This document shows, one piece after another, positions 45,882 to 54,968 of a DNA stretch of 64,000 nucleotides; position 1 is the first letter of the stretch; each line of letters begins with the position of its first letter. This DNA comes from Microbacterium pumilum (GTDB lineage: Bacteria > Actinomycetota > Actinomycetes > Actinomycetales > Microbacteriaceae): positions 2,790,001 to 2,854,000 of the forward strand of contig NZ_BAAAOH010000001.1 in NCBI RefSeq assembly GCF_039530225.1, written 5' to 3'. Both the position numbers and the translations under genes were made by a program. The notes under the pieces were generated by a model. The model was not told the origin of the DNA. It saw nothing but the letters and a program-made list of their open reading frames with translations, and searched no databases.

Positions 45882-47174
45882 CTACGGCTGCTTCGCAAGG
45901 TGAACGTCGCGAAGCAGCCAGCGGTCGTCGTCGAGCATCACGACGACGAGCTGAGACGCCGCCGCGCCGTCCGCGCCGTCCACCCGCAGCACGGCCATTC
46001 CGCCGAAGTCGTCGAGCAGGGTCGTCGTGCGCTGCGACGGATCGAGGTCGATGGCGCCCGCGTCGAATGCCGCCGCGGGATCGAGCACCACCCCGGCGAG
46101 ACAGCCGACCTCGCCCGCGCAGGTCGTGCGAGCAGCGAGGAGCGCATTCGCCACCGCGACGAGGTCGGCCGGTGCGGCTCCTCCGCCGGCGTCGACCGAG
46201 GTCCCCGCGGTGGGGGACGGCGTCTTGGCGGTAGGCGTCCTCACCGGTGCGGTCGGGTCTGATCCCTGCGTCTCGGCCGTCGCCGGGCCCCCGGCCCCCG
46301 TCGGCCATAACAGCCCGGCCGCCAGCACCGCCGCCGCGGCAGCCGCCGCCAGCATCCACGGCTTCCGCGAGGTCGCCCGCGGTCGTCTGAGCCTGCGCCA
46401 CACACCGGTGGTCGCGCGAGACACCACGTCGGCGAGATCTGCGTCGACGTGGCGGGCGATCGTGTCGACCCACGTGAATGGACGAGGGTCGTCATCGATC
46501 GCCGTGGCCGGCTCGCGATCGACCGCGAAGAAGTCGCGAGCGGCCCGAGGGCCGAGCAGCGAGGTCGCGAGCGGCTCAGGATCTGCGACGGCGAAGAGCT
46601 GCTCCTCGGCAGTGCGCAGATCGTGTGCCGACAGGCGTTCGCTTTCCACTGCCCGCGCCCCGGCAGCGAGGGCGGCGTCGCAGCGCGGGTCTCCCTCGAG
46701 CGTCCGCAGCAGCTGCGCCGTGTGCGCCACGGCTTCGGCATCGGAAACGTCGGTGACGAGGACCGGACGCCCCGCATCCGTGAGCCACCACTGCCCCTTC
46801 ATGCGGGGTGCCGCCTGGATCTCGGTCACGCCGCGGATGAGGCTCACACTCAGCGTGACGATCTCGCCGAGCGACAGCGGCACCCGGCTCGACGATCGCC
46901 GCACGAGGAAGTCCGCCACCCGTTCCACGCACAGCGGCAATGCCAGGCTGTGACCGTCCGCGCGGCGGGCGACATCCAGCGCGGTGAGGACATGACCTTC
47001 CGGGTCGGCTGCCCACCCCGCCCAGTCGGCTGCGAACTGGTCGGCGTCGACGAGCACCCTCGACTCGCCCCCCGCCATTCGGACGAGCATTCCCGACCAG
47101 GGAACGTCTTCCACGCCCACTCGGCGCACCGGGCGGTACGGCGCCAGGAGGCGTTCGTCGGGTTCGGGGGTCAC
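45882..47174 (-). CDS. Membrane-anchored protein of unknown function
   Basis: About 430 residues; I do not recognise the family. An N-terminal cytoplasmic region (about 1-270) is followed by one hydrophobic helix (about 272-292, WMLAAAAAAAVLAAGLLW), a Thr/Pro-rich linker and an extracytoplasmic domain of about 100 residues with two cysteines (TTCAGEVGCLAG). The order of the N-terminal segments (LVLPLCVERVADFL-like region, then PLSLGEIVTLSVSLIRGVTEI, then GQWWLTDAGRPVLVTDV) recalls a degenerate Ser/Thr-kinase lobe without catalytic residues, but this is weak. GTG 47174 and ATG 47222 are both possible starts. It is convergent with sucB and divergent from the DUF4191 gene. Confidence 0.6.
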   Translation of the reverse strand: MTPEPDERLLAPYRPVRRVGVEDVPWSGMLVRMAGGESRVLVDADQFAADWAGWAADPEGHVLTALDVARRADGHSLALPLCVERVADFLVRRSSSRVPLSLGEIVTLSVSLIRGVTEIQAAPRMKGQWWLTDAGRPVLVTDVSDAEAVAHTAQLLRTLEGDPRCDAALAAGARAVESERLSAHDLRTAEEQLFAVADPEPLATSLLGPRAARDFFAVDREPATAIDDDPRPFTWVDTIARHVDADLADVVSRATTGVWRRLRRPRATSRKPWMLAAAAAAAVLAAGLLWPTGAGGPATAETQGSDPTAPVRTPTAKTPSPTAGTSVDAGGGAAPADLVAVANALLAARTTCAGEVGCLAGVVLDPAAAFDAGAIDLDPSQRTTTLLDDFGGMAVLRVDGADGAAASQLVVVMLDDDRWLLRDVHLAKQP

Positions 47175-47286
47175 ACCCCCAAGTGTCCGGACGGACGACG
47201 GCGGCGAGCCTGTCTGCGCCATGCGGTGCACAATCGACGGCCGTCGACCCGGGTGTGGAGGAACAGTGGGTCCGGCTCCGGAAAGG

Positions 47287-47292
47287 TACGCT
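47287..47292 (+). promoter_or_regulatory. Candidate -10 of the DUF4191 gene (leaderless)
   Basis: TACGCT, then seven bases (GGGGGGT), then ATG 47300. The G-run could also serve as a ribosome binding site for a longer message. Confidence 0.4.
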
Positions 47293-47299
47293 GGGGGGT

Positions 47300-48010
47300 A
47301 TGTCCGCGCGCAGTACCGCACCAGAGAAGCGGCCCGGCTTCTTCTCTCAGCTCAGAAGTCTCTACACCTTCACCCACAAGGCCTTCCGGTGGCTCCCCTT
47401 CATGCTGATCGGGATCATCCTGGTCGGAATCGCCGTCGGTGTCGGCATCGGCCTGCTCATCCCGCCGGTCGCGATCTGGAGTGTCATCCTCTGGGGCGTG
47501 ACCGGTCTGATGGCCGGCATCCTGGCAGGGCTCATGGTGATGACGCGCCTCTCGACGCGCGCGATGTACAAGCAGATCGACGGGATGCCGGGAGCCGCCG
47601 GCCACATCCTCTCCACCTCGCTCGGCCGCAGCTGGCAGTCGAGTGATATGCCGGTGGGAGTCAACCCGAAGACGCAGGAGGCGGTCTACCGCGCGGTCGG
47701 CCGTGGCGGCGTGGTCGTCGTCGGCGAGGGCTCGCGCGGCCGTCTCACCCGTCTCGTGAACGACGAGCGCTCGAAGGTCCAGCGCGTCGCATCGGGCGTG
47801 CCGGTCACCGTCATCTACGTCGGGCACGGCGAAGGCGACGTGCCGATCTCGAAGCTCGCGCCGACCATCAAGTCGCTGCCGAAGAAGATCGACCGGTCGA
47901 CGATGGCCGCGGTCATCAAGCGCATCGACTCGGTGTCTCAGTCGCTCGCATCGATGCCGATCCCCAAGGGCATCGACCCCACGAAGGTCCGCGCGCCGCG
48001 ACCCCGCTGA
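47300..48010 (+). CDS. DUF4191 family membrane protein
   Basis: A 236-residue protein with two adjacent membrane helices (about 33-54 and 58-80) and a long cytoplasmic C-terminal domain. MYKQIDGMPGAAGHILSTSLGRSW, GRGGVVVVGEGSRGRLTRLVNDERSK and LKTL-like helices are the DUF4191 pattern. Function is unknown. In actinobacteria the gene lies between the E2 gene and glnA, as it does here. Confidence 0.87.
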   Translation: MSARSTAPEKRPGFFSQLRSLYTFTHKAFRWLPFMLIGIILVGIAVGVGIGLLIPPVAIWSVILWGVTGLMAGILAGLMVMTRLSTRAMYKQIDGMPGAAGHILSTSLGRSWQSSDMPVGVNPKTQEAVYRAVGRGGVVVVGEGSRGRLTRLVNDERSKVQRVASGVPVTVIYVGHGEGDVPISKLAPTIKSLPKKIDRSTMAAVIKRIDSVSQSLASMPIPKGIDPTKVRAPRPR

Positions 48011-48024
48011 CGCGAGTTCATCCC

Positions 48025-48049
48025 CGGGCGAGCCCACGGATCTCGCCCG
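48025..48049 (+). terminator. Stem-loop after the DUF4191 gene
   Basis: CGGGCGAG and CTCGCCCG form an eight-base-pair stem around a nine-base loop, 15 bases past the stop. No T-run follows. The rest of 48050-48135 shows no gene. Confidence 0.45.
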
Positions 48050-48135
48050 AGACCGGGGCTTCGCGCCCGGACCGGGCTGCGGACCGCCACGTGTCGGCGT
48101 CAGGCCGGGTCTCGACGCTCGAGCAGCGCTCGGCG

Positions 48136-48537
48136 TCAGGCGCGGAGCAGCACCGTTCCGGCCGCCTTGTCGTGAACGCCGCGGTTGTCGGCATCCCAGA
48201 TCACTGCGGGAATCACGAGGATGAGCAGCAGGCTGCGCACGATGGGTCGCCACAAACCCGGCCAGCCGCCGGTCACGCGCTGAACGCGCATGCCGAGCAG
48301 CCGGTGGCCAGGGCTGCCGCCGATGGTGGGGATGAAGAGGCACTGCACCACGACGAAGATGAGGGATGTCGCCAGCGGATCGTACGAGAAGAACGCGATC
48401 GAGATGAGCACCGCGCAACCCCAGTCGATGATGATCGCCCATACGCGCCGTCCGAGTGTGGCCAGGCTGCCCGGCCCCGCTGGAGGCAGCCCCAGTCGCT
48501 CTCCAGGATAGGAACCGGGTGCGAGTGCGTCGGGCAT
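48136..48537 (-). CDS. RDD family membrane protein
   Basis: A 133-residue RDD-domain protein with three hydrophobic helices. LATLGRRVWAIIIDWGCAVL contains the R and D that name the family, and GGSPGHRLLGMRVQRVTG is the second signature. Function is unknown; some members affect ion homeostasis. ATG 48537 is preceded by minus-strand TACGCT and six bases, the leaderless pattern. It is divergent from glnA. Confidence 0.87.
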   Translation of the reverse strand: MPDALAPGSYPGERLGLPPAGPGSLATLGRRVWAIIIDWGCAVLISIAFFSYDPLATSLIFVVVQCLFIPTIGGSPGHRLLGMRVQRVTGGWPGLWRPIVRSLLLILVIPAVIWDADNRGVHDKAAGTVLLRA

Positions 48538-48543
48538 ATCTCC

Positions 48544-48549
48544 AGCGTA
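48544..48549 (-). promoter_or_regulatory. Candidate -10 of the RDD gene (leaderless)
   Basis: Minus-strand TACGCT, then GGAGAT, then the ATG at 48537. GGAG could alternatively act as a ribosome binding site. Confidence 0.4.
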
Positions 48550-48560
48550 TCCAGCCGCAT

Positions 48561-48598
48561 GTAACAAACCGGAAATAAAGGTGTCACTGCCGGGCAAT
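48561..48598 (+). promoter_or_regulatory. GlnR-type double box upstream of glnA
   Basis: Four pentamers at exact six-base spacing: GTAAC (48561), GAAAT (48572), GTCAC (48583), GCAAT (48594). This follows the a1-b1-a2-b2 architecture of the actinobacterial nitrogen regulator GlnR. A TACGTT -10-like hexamer (48609-48614) lies just downstream, and glnA starts at 48672. Confidence 0.75.
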
Positions 48599-48671
48599 CC
48601 CCTCCCGGTACGTTGCCAATCAAGCCCGCGCTGCGGGCGGCGAACCCGAATGCCCTACCTCTGGAGCCTCC

Positions 48672-50096
48672 ATGTTCAGTGATTCATCCGAGGTACTGAA
48701 GTTCATCAAGGACGAGGACGTCAAGTTCCTCGACATCCGGTTCACGGACCTTCCTGGTGTGCAGCAGCACTTCAACATCCCCGCATCGACTGTCGACGAG
48801 GAATTCTTCACCGTCGGTCAGCTGTTCGATGGCTCCTCGATCCGGGGTTTCGCGAACATCCACGAGTCCGACATGCAGCTCATCCCCGACGTGACGACGG
48901 CCTACATCGACCAGTTCCGCGAGGCGAAGACGCTCATCATGATCTTCGACATCTACAACCCGCGCAACGGCGAGATCTACCACAAGGACCCGCGTCAGGT
49001 CGCCAAGAAGGCCGAGAAGTACCTCGCCTCGACCGGCATCGCCGACACCGCGTTCTTCGCCCCCGAGGCCGAGTTCTACATCTTCGACGACGTCCGCTTC
49101 GAAGTGAAGCAGAACTCGAGCTTCTACCACGTGGACTCCGAAGAGGGTGCGTGGAACAGCGGCCGCGTCGAAGAGGGCGGCAACCTCGCCAACAAGACCC
49201 CCTACAAGGGCGGCTACTTCCCGGTGAGCCCGGTAGACAAGACGGCCGACCTGCGCGACGACATCACCCTGAAGCTCATCGACGCCGGGTTCACCCTGGA
49301 GCGCTCGCACCACGAGGTCGGCACGGGCGGTCAGCAGGAGATCAACTACCGCTTCGACACGATGGTGCACGCGGCTGACGACATCCTGAAGTTCAAGTAC
49401 ATCGTCAAGAACACGTCCGAGCAGTGGGGCAAGGTCGCGACCTTCATGCCCAAGCCGCTCTTCGGTGACAACGGCTCCGGCATGCACGTGCACCAGTCGC
49501 TGTGGCTCGAGGGCAAGCCGCTCTTCTACGACGAGAAGGGCTACGGGGGCCTCTCCGACCTCGCTCGCTGGTACATCGGCGGCCTCCTGGCGCACGCCCC
49601 GTCGGTGCTCGCCTTCACCAACCCGACCATCAACTCGTACAAGCGTCTGGTCAAGGGCTACGAGGCGCCGGTCAACCTGGTCTACTCGGCCGGCAACCGC
49701 TCGGCCGCCATCCGCATCCCGATCACGGGCACGAACCCCAAGGCCAAGCGCCTCGAATTCCGGGCTCCGGATGCCTCGGGCAACCCGTACCTCGCGTTCG
49801 CTGCGCAGCTCATGGCCGGCCTCGACGGCATCAAGAACCGCATCGAGCCCCACGAGCCGGTCGACAAGGATCTTTACGAGCTGCCCCCCGAGGAGGCGAA
49901 GAACATCCCGCAGGTGCCGAACTCGCTGCTCGACTCGCTCGACGCCCTCGCGGCCGACCACGAGTTCCTGCTCGCCGGAAATGTGTTCACCCCCGAGCTC
50001 ATCGAGACGTGGATCGAGTACAAGATCGAGAACGAGATCAAGCCGATCGCTGCGCGGCCGCACCCGTTCGAGTACGAGCTGTACTTCGGCGTCTGA
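48672..50096 (+). CDS. glnA: Glutamine synthetase, adenylylation-regulated type I
   Basis: A 474-residue GSI-beta glutamine synthetase (glutamate + NH3 + ATP to glutamine). The N-terminal beta-grasp contains [14 protein letters not shown] and [17 protein letters not shown]. Metal and substrate residues are in [33 protein letters not shown] and NRSAAIRIP. Tyr402 in [10 protein letters not shown] is the adenylylation site acted on by GlnE. A GlnR double box lies upstream and a strong terminator downstream. Length is normal. Confidence 0.97.
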   Translation: MFSDSSEVLKFIKDEDVKFLDIRFTDLPGVQQHFNIPASTVDEEFFTVGQLFDGSSIRGFANIHESDMQLIPDVTTAYIDQFREAKTLIMIFDIYNPRNGEIYHKDPRQVAKKAEKYLASTGIADTAFFAPEAEFYIFDDVRFEVKQNSSFYHVDSEEGAWNSGRVEEGGNLANKTPYKGGYFPVSPVDKTADLRDDITLKLIDAGFTLERSHHEVGTGGQQEINYRFDTMVHAADDILKFKYIVKNTSEQWGKVATFMPKPLFGDNGSGMHVHQSLWLEGKPLFYDEKGYGGLSDLARWYIGGLLAHAPSVLAFTNPTINSYKRLVKGYEAPVNLVYSAGNRSAAIRIPITGTNPKAKRLEFRAPDASGNPYLAFAAQLMAGLDGIKNRIEPHEPVDKDLYELPPEEAKNIPQVPNSLLDSLDALAADHEFLLAGNVFTPELIETWIEYKIENEIKPIAARPHPFEYELYFGV

Positions 50097-50114
50097 CCTG
50101 ATTCGCTCCAGCGC

Positions 50115-50146
50115 GAGAAGGCCCCGGGTCGTCCCGGGGCCTTCTC
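50115..50146. terminator. Strong terminator between glnA and glnE
   Basis: A 14-base-pair stem (GAGAAGGCCCCGGG / CCCGGGGCCTTCTC) with loop TCGT. It is symmetrical, so it could end both glnA (plus strand) and the glnA2-glnE transcript (minus strand). Confidence 0.8.
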
Positions 50147-50198
50147 GTCCTTCTGGGCGAATCCACGCGGTGATGCGGGGCTCACGTCCGTGCGCCGC

Positions 50199-53100
50199 TC
50201 AGCCGTAGAAGAGCTTCTCGAAGACCCGCCGCGAGCGACGGGTCGTGCCGAGGTAGTCCTCCTCGACCTGGGTCGCCGATCGAGGGGCGTACTCCAGCAG
50301 ACGCCCGATTCCGTCGAGCCGTTTGCGGTCGCTCGGGAGCAGGTCGCTCGTCTGACCCGAAAGCAGCGTGTTCGCGGAGCGCAGACGGCTGGCCAGCCGC
50401 CACGCCTCGGCCAGCCGGTCGGCATCGTTCGCAGAGACGAGCCCCGCGTCCGTCGCGGCCCGGAGCGCGCCCATCGTCGAGGTCGTGCGCATCCCCGGCA
50501 CGTTGCGGGCGTGCTCCAGCTGGAGCAGCTGCACGAGCCATTCGACGTCGCTGAGCGACCCGGGACCGAGCTTCAGGTGGCGAGCGGGATCAGCGCCCTG
50601 CGGCAGACGTTCGTTCTCGACGCGCGCCTTGATCCGCTTGATCTCGCGGATGCCCTGTCGATCGACGGATGCCGGATACCGGACGTCATCCGCAAGCTCG
50701 GTGAAGGCGCGGATCAGCTTCACACTGCCGGCCACACCCCGACCCCGAAGCAGCGCCTGCGCCTCCCACGAGAGCGACCAGCGCCGGTAGTACTCGGCGT
50801 AGGCGTCGAGAGACCGGGCGATCGGTCCGTTGCGTCCCTCGGGGCGGAGGTCGGCGTCCAGATCGAGTGGCACACGGTGGTCCTCGGAGTATTTGCGCAG
50901 TCCCGCGACGAGCTGCGTCGAGAGCTCGTGGGCACGCTGCGGATCGAGGCCGTTCGGTCGGTAGACGTACATCACGTCGGCGTCCGACCCGAACCCGAGC
51001 TCTCCGCCGCCGAAGCGGCCCATGGCGATGACCGAGAAGTCCAGTGCCGCGTCCTCCGGTGGCACGACGAGTCGGCGGACGGCTCTGAGCGTCGCCTGGA
51101 TCGTGACCTCGGTGATCGTGGTCAGGGAGTCGGCGACCTCCTCGATCGTCACGGTGCCGATGATCGCCGCCATCGCGGTGCGCAGCAGCTCGCGGCGTCG
51201 CAGCGCGCGCACCGAGCGCATCGCATCCTCGATGGTGGTGTGGCGGGTCTGGATCGCGCGTGCCTCCTCCTGCAGCGCGACTCCCGACCGCGGCCGCAGC
51301 GAGGGCGGGTCGTCGAGCCATGCCGCCGATTCCGGAATCCACTCCATGAGCTCGCCGATGTACCGCGACCCGGAGAGCACCCGCGTGAGACTCTCGGCTG
51401 CACCGGACGAGTCGCGCAGCATCCGGAGGAACCAGGGCGTATCGCCCAGGCGCTCGCTCAGACGGCGGAAGGTCAGCAGCCCGTAGTCGGGATCGACCCC
51501 GTCCGCGAACCACCGGATCATCACCGGCATGAGGTGTCGCTGGATGGTGGCCTTCCGGCTCAGTCCTGTCGTCAGGGCCGCGATGTGCCGGAGAGCCCCC
51601 GCAGGGTCGGTGAACCCGATCGCGGCGAGGCGGTCATGCGCCTGCGCGGCCGAGAGCGACCGCTCTTCGGCCGGGAGCGCCGCGACCGCCGACAGCAGCG
51701 GGCGGTAGAAGAGGCGTACGTGGATGTCGCGCACCTCTCGCTTGACCGCTTCCCACTCGCTCCACACCCGCTCGCCGGTGTCGGCGAGTCGACTCGACCG
51801 AGCGAGCACCCGCAGCTCCTCCGGGCGCGACGGCATCAGGTGCGTACGCCGCAGATTCCGCAGCTGCACGCGGTGCTCCAGCAGTCGGAGCACGCGGTAG
51901 TCGTGCGAGAACGCCGCGGCTTCGGCCCTCCCGATGTACCCCTCGGCGGCGAGGGCGTTCAGAGCATCCAGCGTCCCGCGCTGGCGGATCCGGTCATCCG
52001 AAAGCCCGTGCACGAGCTGCAGCAGCTGCACCGTGAACTCGACATCCCGGATGCCGCCGGGCCCGAGCTTGAGCTGGTACAGCATCTCGTCCCGTGGGAT
52101 GTGCTCGGTGACGCGCTCCCGCATCCGCTGCACGCTGTCGACGAAGTTCTCCCGCGCCGCGCTCGTCCAGATCTTGGGCTGCACGGCAAGCACGTAGGCG
52201 TCGCCCAGGGCGGCGTCGCCTGCGATCGGGCGCGCCTTCAGCAGCGCTTGGAACTCCCAGCTCTTCGCCCAGCGGCCGTAGTACGACATGTGCGAATCGA
52301 GGGTCCGCACGAGGGCGCCCTGCTTGCCCTCGGGTCGCAGGTTGGCGTCGACCTCCCACAGCGGCGGTTCGATCTCGATGCTCGTGATCCCCCGCATTGT
52401 CTGCACGGCCAGTCGCGTTGCGATGTCGACGACGCGCGATTCGCTCATCGTCTCGGAAGCCGACTCGTCCGCTCCGGCGACGAAGATCACATCCACGTCG
52501 CTGACGTAGTTGAGCTCCCGAGCGCCGGTCTTTCCCATCCCGATGATCGCGAGCTGCGTGGCGGCGACCTGGTCGCGGGGGAACAGTCCCGCCCCCGCGG
52601 CACCGCTCGACACCCGGGTACGAGCGATGCAGAGGGATGCCTCGAGGGCCGCGCCTGCGGCATCCGCCAGCCGTGCCGCCACCGCGTCGACCACGTCGAC
52701 CGGCGATGCGCTCAGCAGGTCGTAAGCGGCGATCCGTCCGAGTAGGCGGCGGTAGCGGACGCGCAGCTGCACCCACGCGGCCTCTCCCCCGTCCACGGCG
52801 AAGCCGTCCTCGGCGCGAACGGCATCGAGGAGGGATGCCCGCAGCTCGTCGCCCGTGGGCAGCGTGTCGCCGGCGCCGGCGAGGTGGGCGAGCTCGTCAG
52901 GATGACGCAGGTAGAAGTCGGCGAACCCCGTGGAGGCGCCGAGCAGCGCCCACATGGCCTGCCAACCCCGTCGATCGGCCTGCAGGGCACGGACGGCTGA
53001 TGCATCCCTCCGGGTGATGCGCGTCAGCCCAGCGAGCGCCTCATCAGGGTCCGCCGCAATCGCGGTGCCGGCGAGCACGGCGTCGCGCGAGATCCCCGCC

Positions 53101-53201
53101 TCGGACTCGAGCTCGCTAAGCAGCCCCTCGGCGCGAGCGAGCTCGCTGAACCCGAGCCGGGCGAGGACGGTGAGAGAGCTGGATCGTTCGCTCGCGGACA
53201 T
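50199..53201 (-). CDS. glnE: Glutamine synthetase adenylyltransferase/deadenylylase
   Basis: A 1000-residue bifunctional GlnE that adds or removes AMP on the GlnA tyrosine according to nitrogen status. The N-terminal (adenylyl-removing) nucleotidyltransferase domain has GMGKTGARELNYVSDVDVIF (about residue 220). The C-terminal (adenylylating) domain has AMGRFGGGELGFGSDADVMYV (about 725). Helical regulatory segments lie between and after them. It is 15 bases after glnA2 on the same strand and faces its target gene glnA across a shared terminator. Confidence 0.96.
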   Translation of the reverse strand: MSASERSSSLTVLARLGFSELARAEGLLSELESEAGISRDAVLAGTAIAADPDEALAGLTRITRRDASAVRALQADRRGWQAMWALLGASTGFADFYLRHPDELAHLAGAGDTLPTGDELRASLLDAVRAEDGFAVDGGEAAWVQLRVRYRRLLGRIAAYDLLSASPVDVVDAVAARLADAAGAALEASLCIARTRVSSGAAGAGLFPRDQVAATQLAIIGMGKTGARELNYVSDVDVIFVAGADESASETMSESRVVDIATRLAVQTMRGITSIEIEPPLWEVDANLRPEGKQGALVRTLDSHMSYYGRWAKSWEFQALLKARPIAGDAALGDAYVLAVQPKIWTSAARENFVDSVQRMRERVTEHIPRDEMLYQLKLGPGGIRDVEFTVQLLQLVHGLSDDRIRQRGTLDALNALAAEGYIGRAEAAAFSHDYRVLRLLEHRVQLRNLRRTHLMPSRPEELRVLARSSRLADTGERVWSEWEAVKREVRDIHVRLFYRPLLSAVAALPAEERSLSAAQAHDRLAAIGFTDPAGALRHIAALTTGLSRKATIQRHLMPVMIRWFADGVDPDYGLLTFRRLSERLGDTPWFLRMLRDSSGAAESLTRVLSGSRYIGELMEWIPESAAWLDDPPSLRPRSGVALQEEARAIQTRHTTIEDAMRSVRALRRRELLRTAMAAIIGTVTIEEVADSLTTITEVTIQATLRAVRRLVVPPEDAALDFSVIAMGRFGGGELGFGSDADVMYVYRPNGLDPQRAHELSTQLVAGLRKYSEDHRVPLDLDADLRPEGRNGPIARSLDAYAEYYRRWSLSWEAQALLRGRGVAGSVKLIRAFTELADDVRYPASVDRQGIREIKRIKARVENERLPQGADPARHLKLGPGSLSDVEWLVQLLQLEHARNVPGMRTTSTMGALRAATDAGLVSANDADRLAEAWRLASRLRSANTLLSGQTSDLLPSDRKRLDGIGRLLEYAPRSATQVEEDYLGTTRRSRRVFEKLFYG

Positions 53202-53216
53202 CAGTCGGAGGCGGGC

Positions 53217-54554
53217 TCAGAGCATCTCGAGGTTGCTCTTCAACTCGAATTGCGTCACCTGCGAGCGGTAGTCCTGCCACTCCTGGCGCTTGTTGAGAAG
53301 GACGTAGTTGAAGACCTGCTCGCCCAGCGTCTCGGCGACCAACTCCGATTCCTGCATGTATTCGAGGGCGTGATCGAGGCTGGCTGGCACCGGCGCGTAA
53401 CCCAGCGCACGACGCTCCGAATCGCTGAGCGACCAGACGTTGTCCTCCGCCTCGGGGGGCAGCTCGTACTCCTCTTCGATGCCCTTGAGTCCTGCGGCGA
53501 GCATGAGGGCGAACGAGAGATAGGGATTCGCAGCGGAGTCCAACGCCCGATACTCCACGCGGGACGACTGGCCCTTGCTCGGCTTGTACAGCGGAACGCG
53601 AACCAGAGCAGACCGGTTGTTGTGTCCCCAGCAGACGAAGCTCGGAGCTTCATCTCCGCCCCACAGTCGCTTGTACGAGTTCACGAACTGGTTCGTGACA
53701 GCCGAGATCTCGTGCGCGTGCGCGAGCAGACCTGCGATGAAGTGACGGCCGACCTTCGACAGCTGGTACTGCGCGCCCTCTTCGTAGAACGCGTTGAGGT
53801 CGCCCTCGAACAGCGACATGTGGGTGTGCATGCCGCTGCCCGGCTTGCCGCTGAGCGGCTTGGGCATGAACGTGGCATAAACGCCCTGCTCGATCGCGAC
53901 CTCTTTGATCACGGTGCGGAACGTCATGATGTTGTCGGCCGTCGCCAGCGCGTCGGCGTAGCGGAGGTCGATCTCGTTCTGGCCGGGGCCGCCCTCGTGA
54001 TGACTGAACTCGACCGAGATCCCGAGGTCTTCGAGCATCCGCACCGAGCGACGCCGGAAGTCGTGGGCGGTGCCGCCGGGAACGTTGTCGAAGTAGCCCG
54101 CGGAGTCGACCGGCTCCGGTCCGTCAGCGCCGAACGAAGACGACTTGAGGAGGTAGAACTCGATCTCGGGGTGCGTGTAGAAGGTGAAGCCGGCATCGGC
54201 TGCCTTCGCGAGCGACCGCTTGAGGACGTGCCTCGGGTCTGCCACAGCGGGCTGGCCGTCCGGAGTGGTGATGTCGCAGAACATGCGCGCGGTGGGGTCG
54301 ATCTCGCCCCGCCAGGGCAGTGTCTGGAACGTCGTCGGGTCGGGGTGCGCGAGCAGATCCGACTCATAGGAGCGCGTGAGGCCCTCGATCGCCGAGCCGT
54401 CGAATCCGAGCCCCTCGCTGAAGGCCCCCTCGACTTCCGCGGGTGCGATCGCGACCGACTTGAGAGTGCCGATCACATCGGTGAACCACAGCCGGACGAA
54501 CTTCACGCCCCGTTCCTCGATCGTTCGCAGAACGAAGTCACGCTGCTTGTCCAT
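53217..54554 (-). CDS. glnA2: Second type I glutamine synthetase
   Basis: A 445-residue glutamine synthetase of the shorter GSI-alpha kind. Catalytic segments are HPEIEFYLL, EGGPGQNEIDLRYADAL, GSGMHTHMSL and NNRSALVRVP, and the N-terminus has FDGSAIEGLTRSYESD. It lacks the insert of GSI-beta enzymes and the [10 protein letters not shown] context of GlnA. Actinobacterial GlnA2 proteins may act in glutamine or polyamine metabolism, so the exact role is open. AGAGGGG precedes the ATG. It forms an operon with glnE. Confidence 0.92.
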   Translation of the reverse strand: MDKQRDFVLRTIEERGVKFVRLWFTDVIGTLKSVAIAPAEVEGAFSEGLGFDGSAIEGLTRSYESDLLAHPDPTTFQTLPWRGEIDPTARMFCDITTPDGQPAVADPRHVLKRSLAKAADAGFTFYTHPEIEFYLLKSSSFGADGPEPVDSAGYFDNVPGGTAHDFRRRSVRMLEDLGISVEFSHHEGGPGQNEIDLRYADALATADNIMTFRTVIKEVAIEQGVYATFMPKPLSGKPGSGMHTHMSLFEGDLNAFYEEGAQYQLSKVGRHFIAGLLAHAHEISAVTNQFVNSYKRLWGGDEAPSFVCWGHNNRSALVRVPLYKPSKGQSSRVEYRALDSAANPYLSFALMLAAGLKGIEEEYELPPEAEDNVWSLSDSERRALGYAPVPASLDHALEYMQESELVAETLGEQVFNYVLLNKRQEWQDYRSQVTQFELKSNLEML

Positions 54555-54646
54555 CGGATCCCCTCTGACGATCGTGACGGGCGTGTCGGGCCCGCTCCTA
54601 GGCTAGTGCGAGAGGGGCCGGGGAGCGGACGGCGCGCAGTGAACGC

Positions 54647-54832
54647 TCAGTCGTCGCCCCGGGCATCCTCTTCGGCCCAGGCCCGGGAGCGCTCACGGAT
54701 GATCTCGGGAGCCCGAGCGGCCTCCTCGGAGGTGTCGAAGGGTCCGGCGCGGTCCGGCGACGGCGAGGCGTAGCCCTTCTCGACCTCTCCCGTCTTGAGG
54801 TTGTACCAGTACTTCTCGCTGTCGTCGCTCAC
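54647..54832 (-). CDS. Small SPOR-like protein
   Basis: A 61-residue hydrophilic protein: KYWYNLKTGEVEKGYASPSPDRAGPFDT followed by EEAARAPEIIRERSRAW. This strongly conserved little protein is found in many Microbacteriaceae and is often labelled SPOR-domain-like. The pattern of aromatic residues then 'GPFDTxEEA' resembles half a SPOR fold. GTG 54832 has GGAG seven bases upstream. Function is unknown. Confidence 0.75.
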   Translation of the reverse strand: MSDDSEKYWYNLKTGEVEKGYASPSPDRAGPFDTSEEAARAPEIIRERSRAWAEEDARGDD

Positions 54833-54865
54833 GGTGTGCTCCTCTGGTCGCTGCCTGTCGACAGC

Positions 54866-54905
54866 GTCCCTGAGCCCGCCGAGGGTCCCTGAGCCTGTCG
54901 AAGGG
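54866..54905. repeat. Two tandem dispersed short repeats, copies 6-7
   Basis: GTCCCTGAGCCCGCCGAGGG (54866-54885) and GTCCCTGAGCCTGTCGAAGGG (54885-54905) stand head to tail in the gap between the SPOR-like gene and ppgK. Confidence 0.7.
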
Positions 54906-54956
54906 TGCAGGCTCGATCCTAGTGATCCGCACTCCGATCCGCCCGCGTCGCCTCGA

Positions 54957-54962
54957 TAGGGT
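54957..54962 (+). promoter_or_regulatory. Candidate -10 of ppgK (leaderless)
   Basis: TAGGGT, then GGACCC, then the ATG at 54969, without a ribosome binding site. Confidence 0.5.
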
Positions 54963-54968
54963 GGACCC

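Noticed and set aside
50190..52745. Plus-strand open frame opposite glnE (about 850 codons)
   Set aside because: Antisense to GlnE, whose two nucleotidyltransferase motifs are intact; the shadow has low-complexity Arg/His/Gln content.
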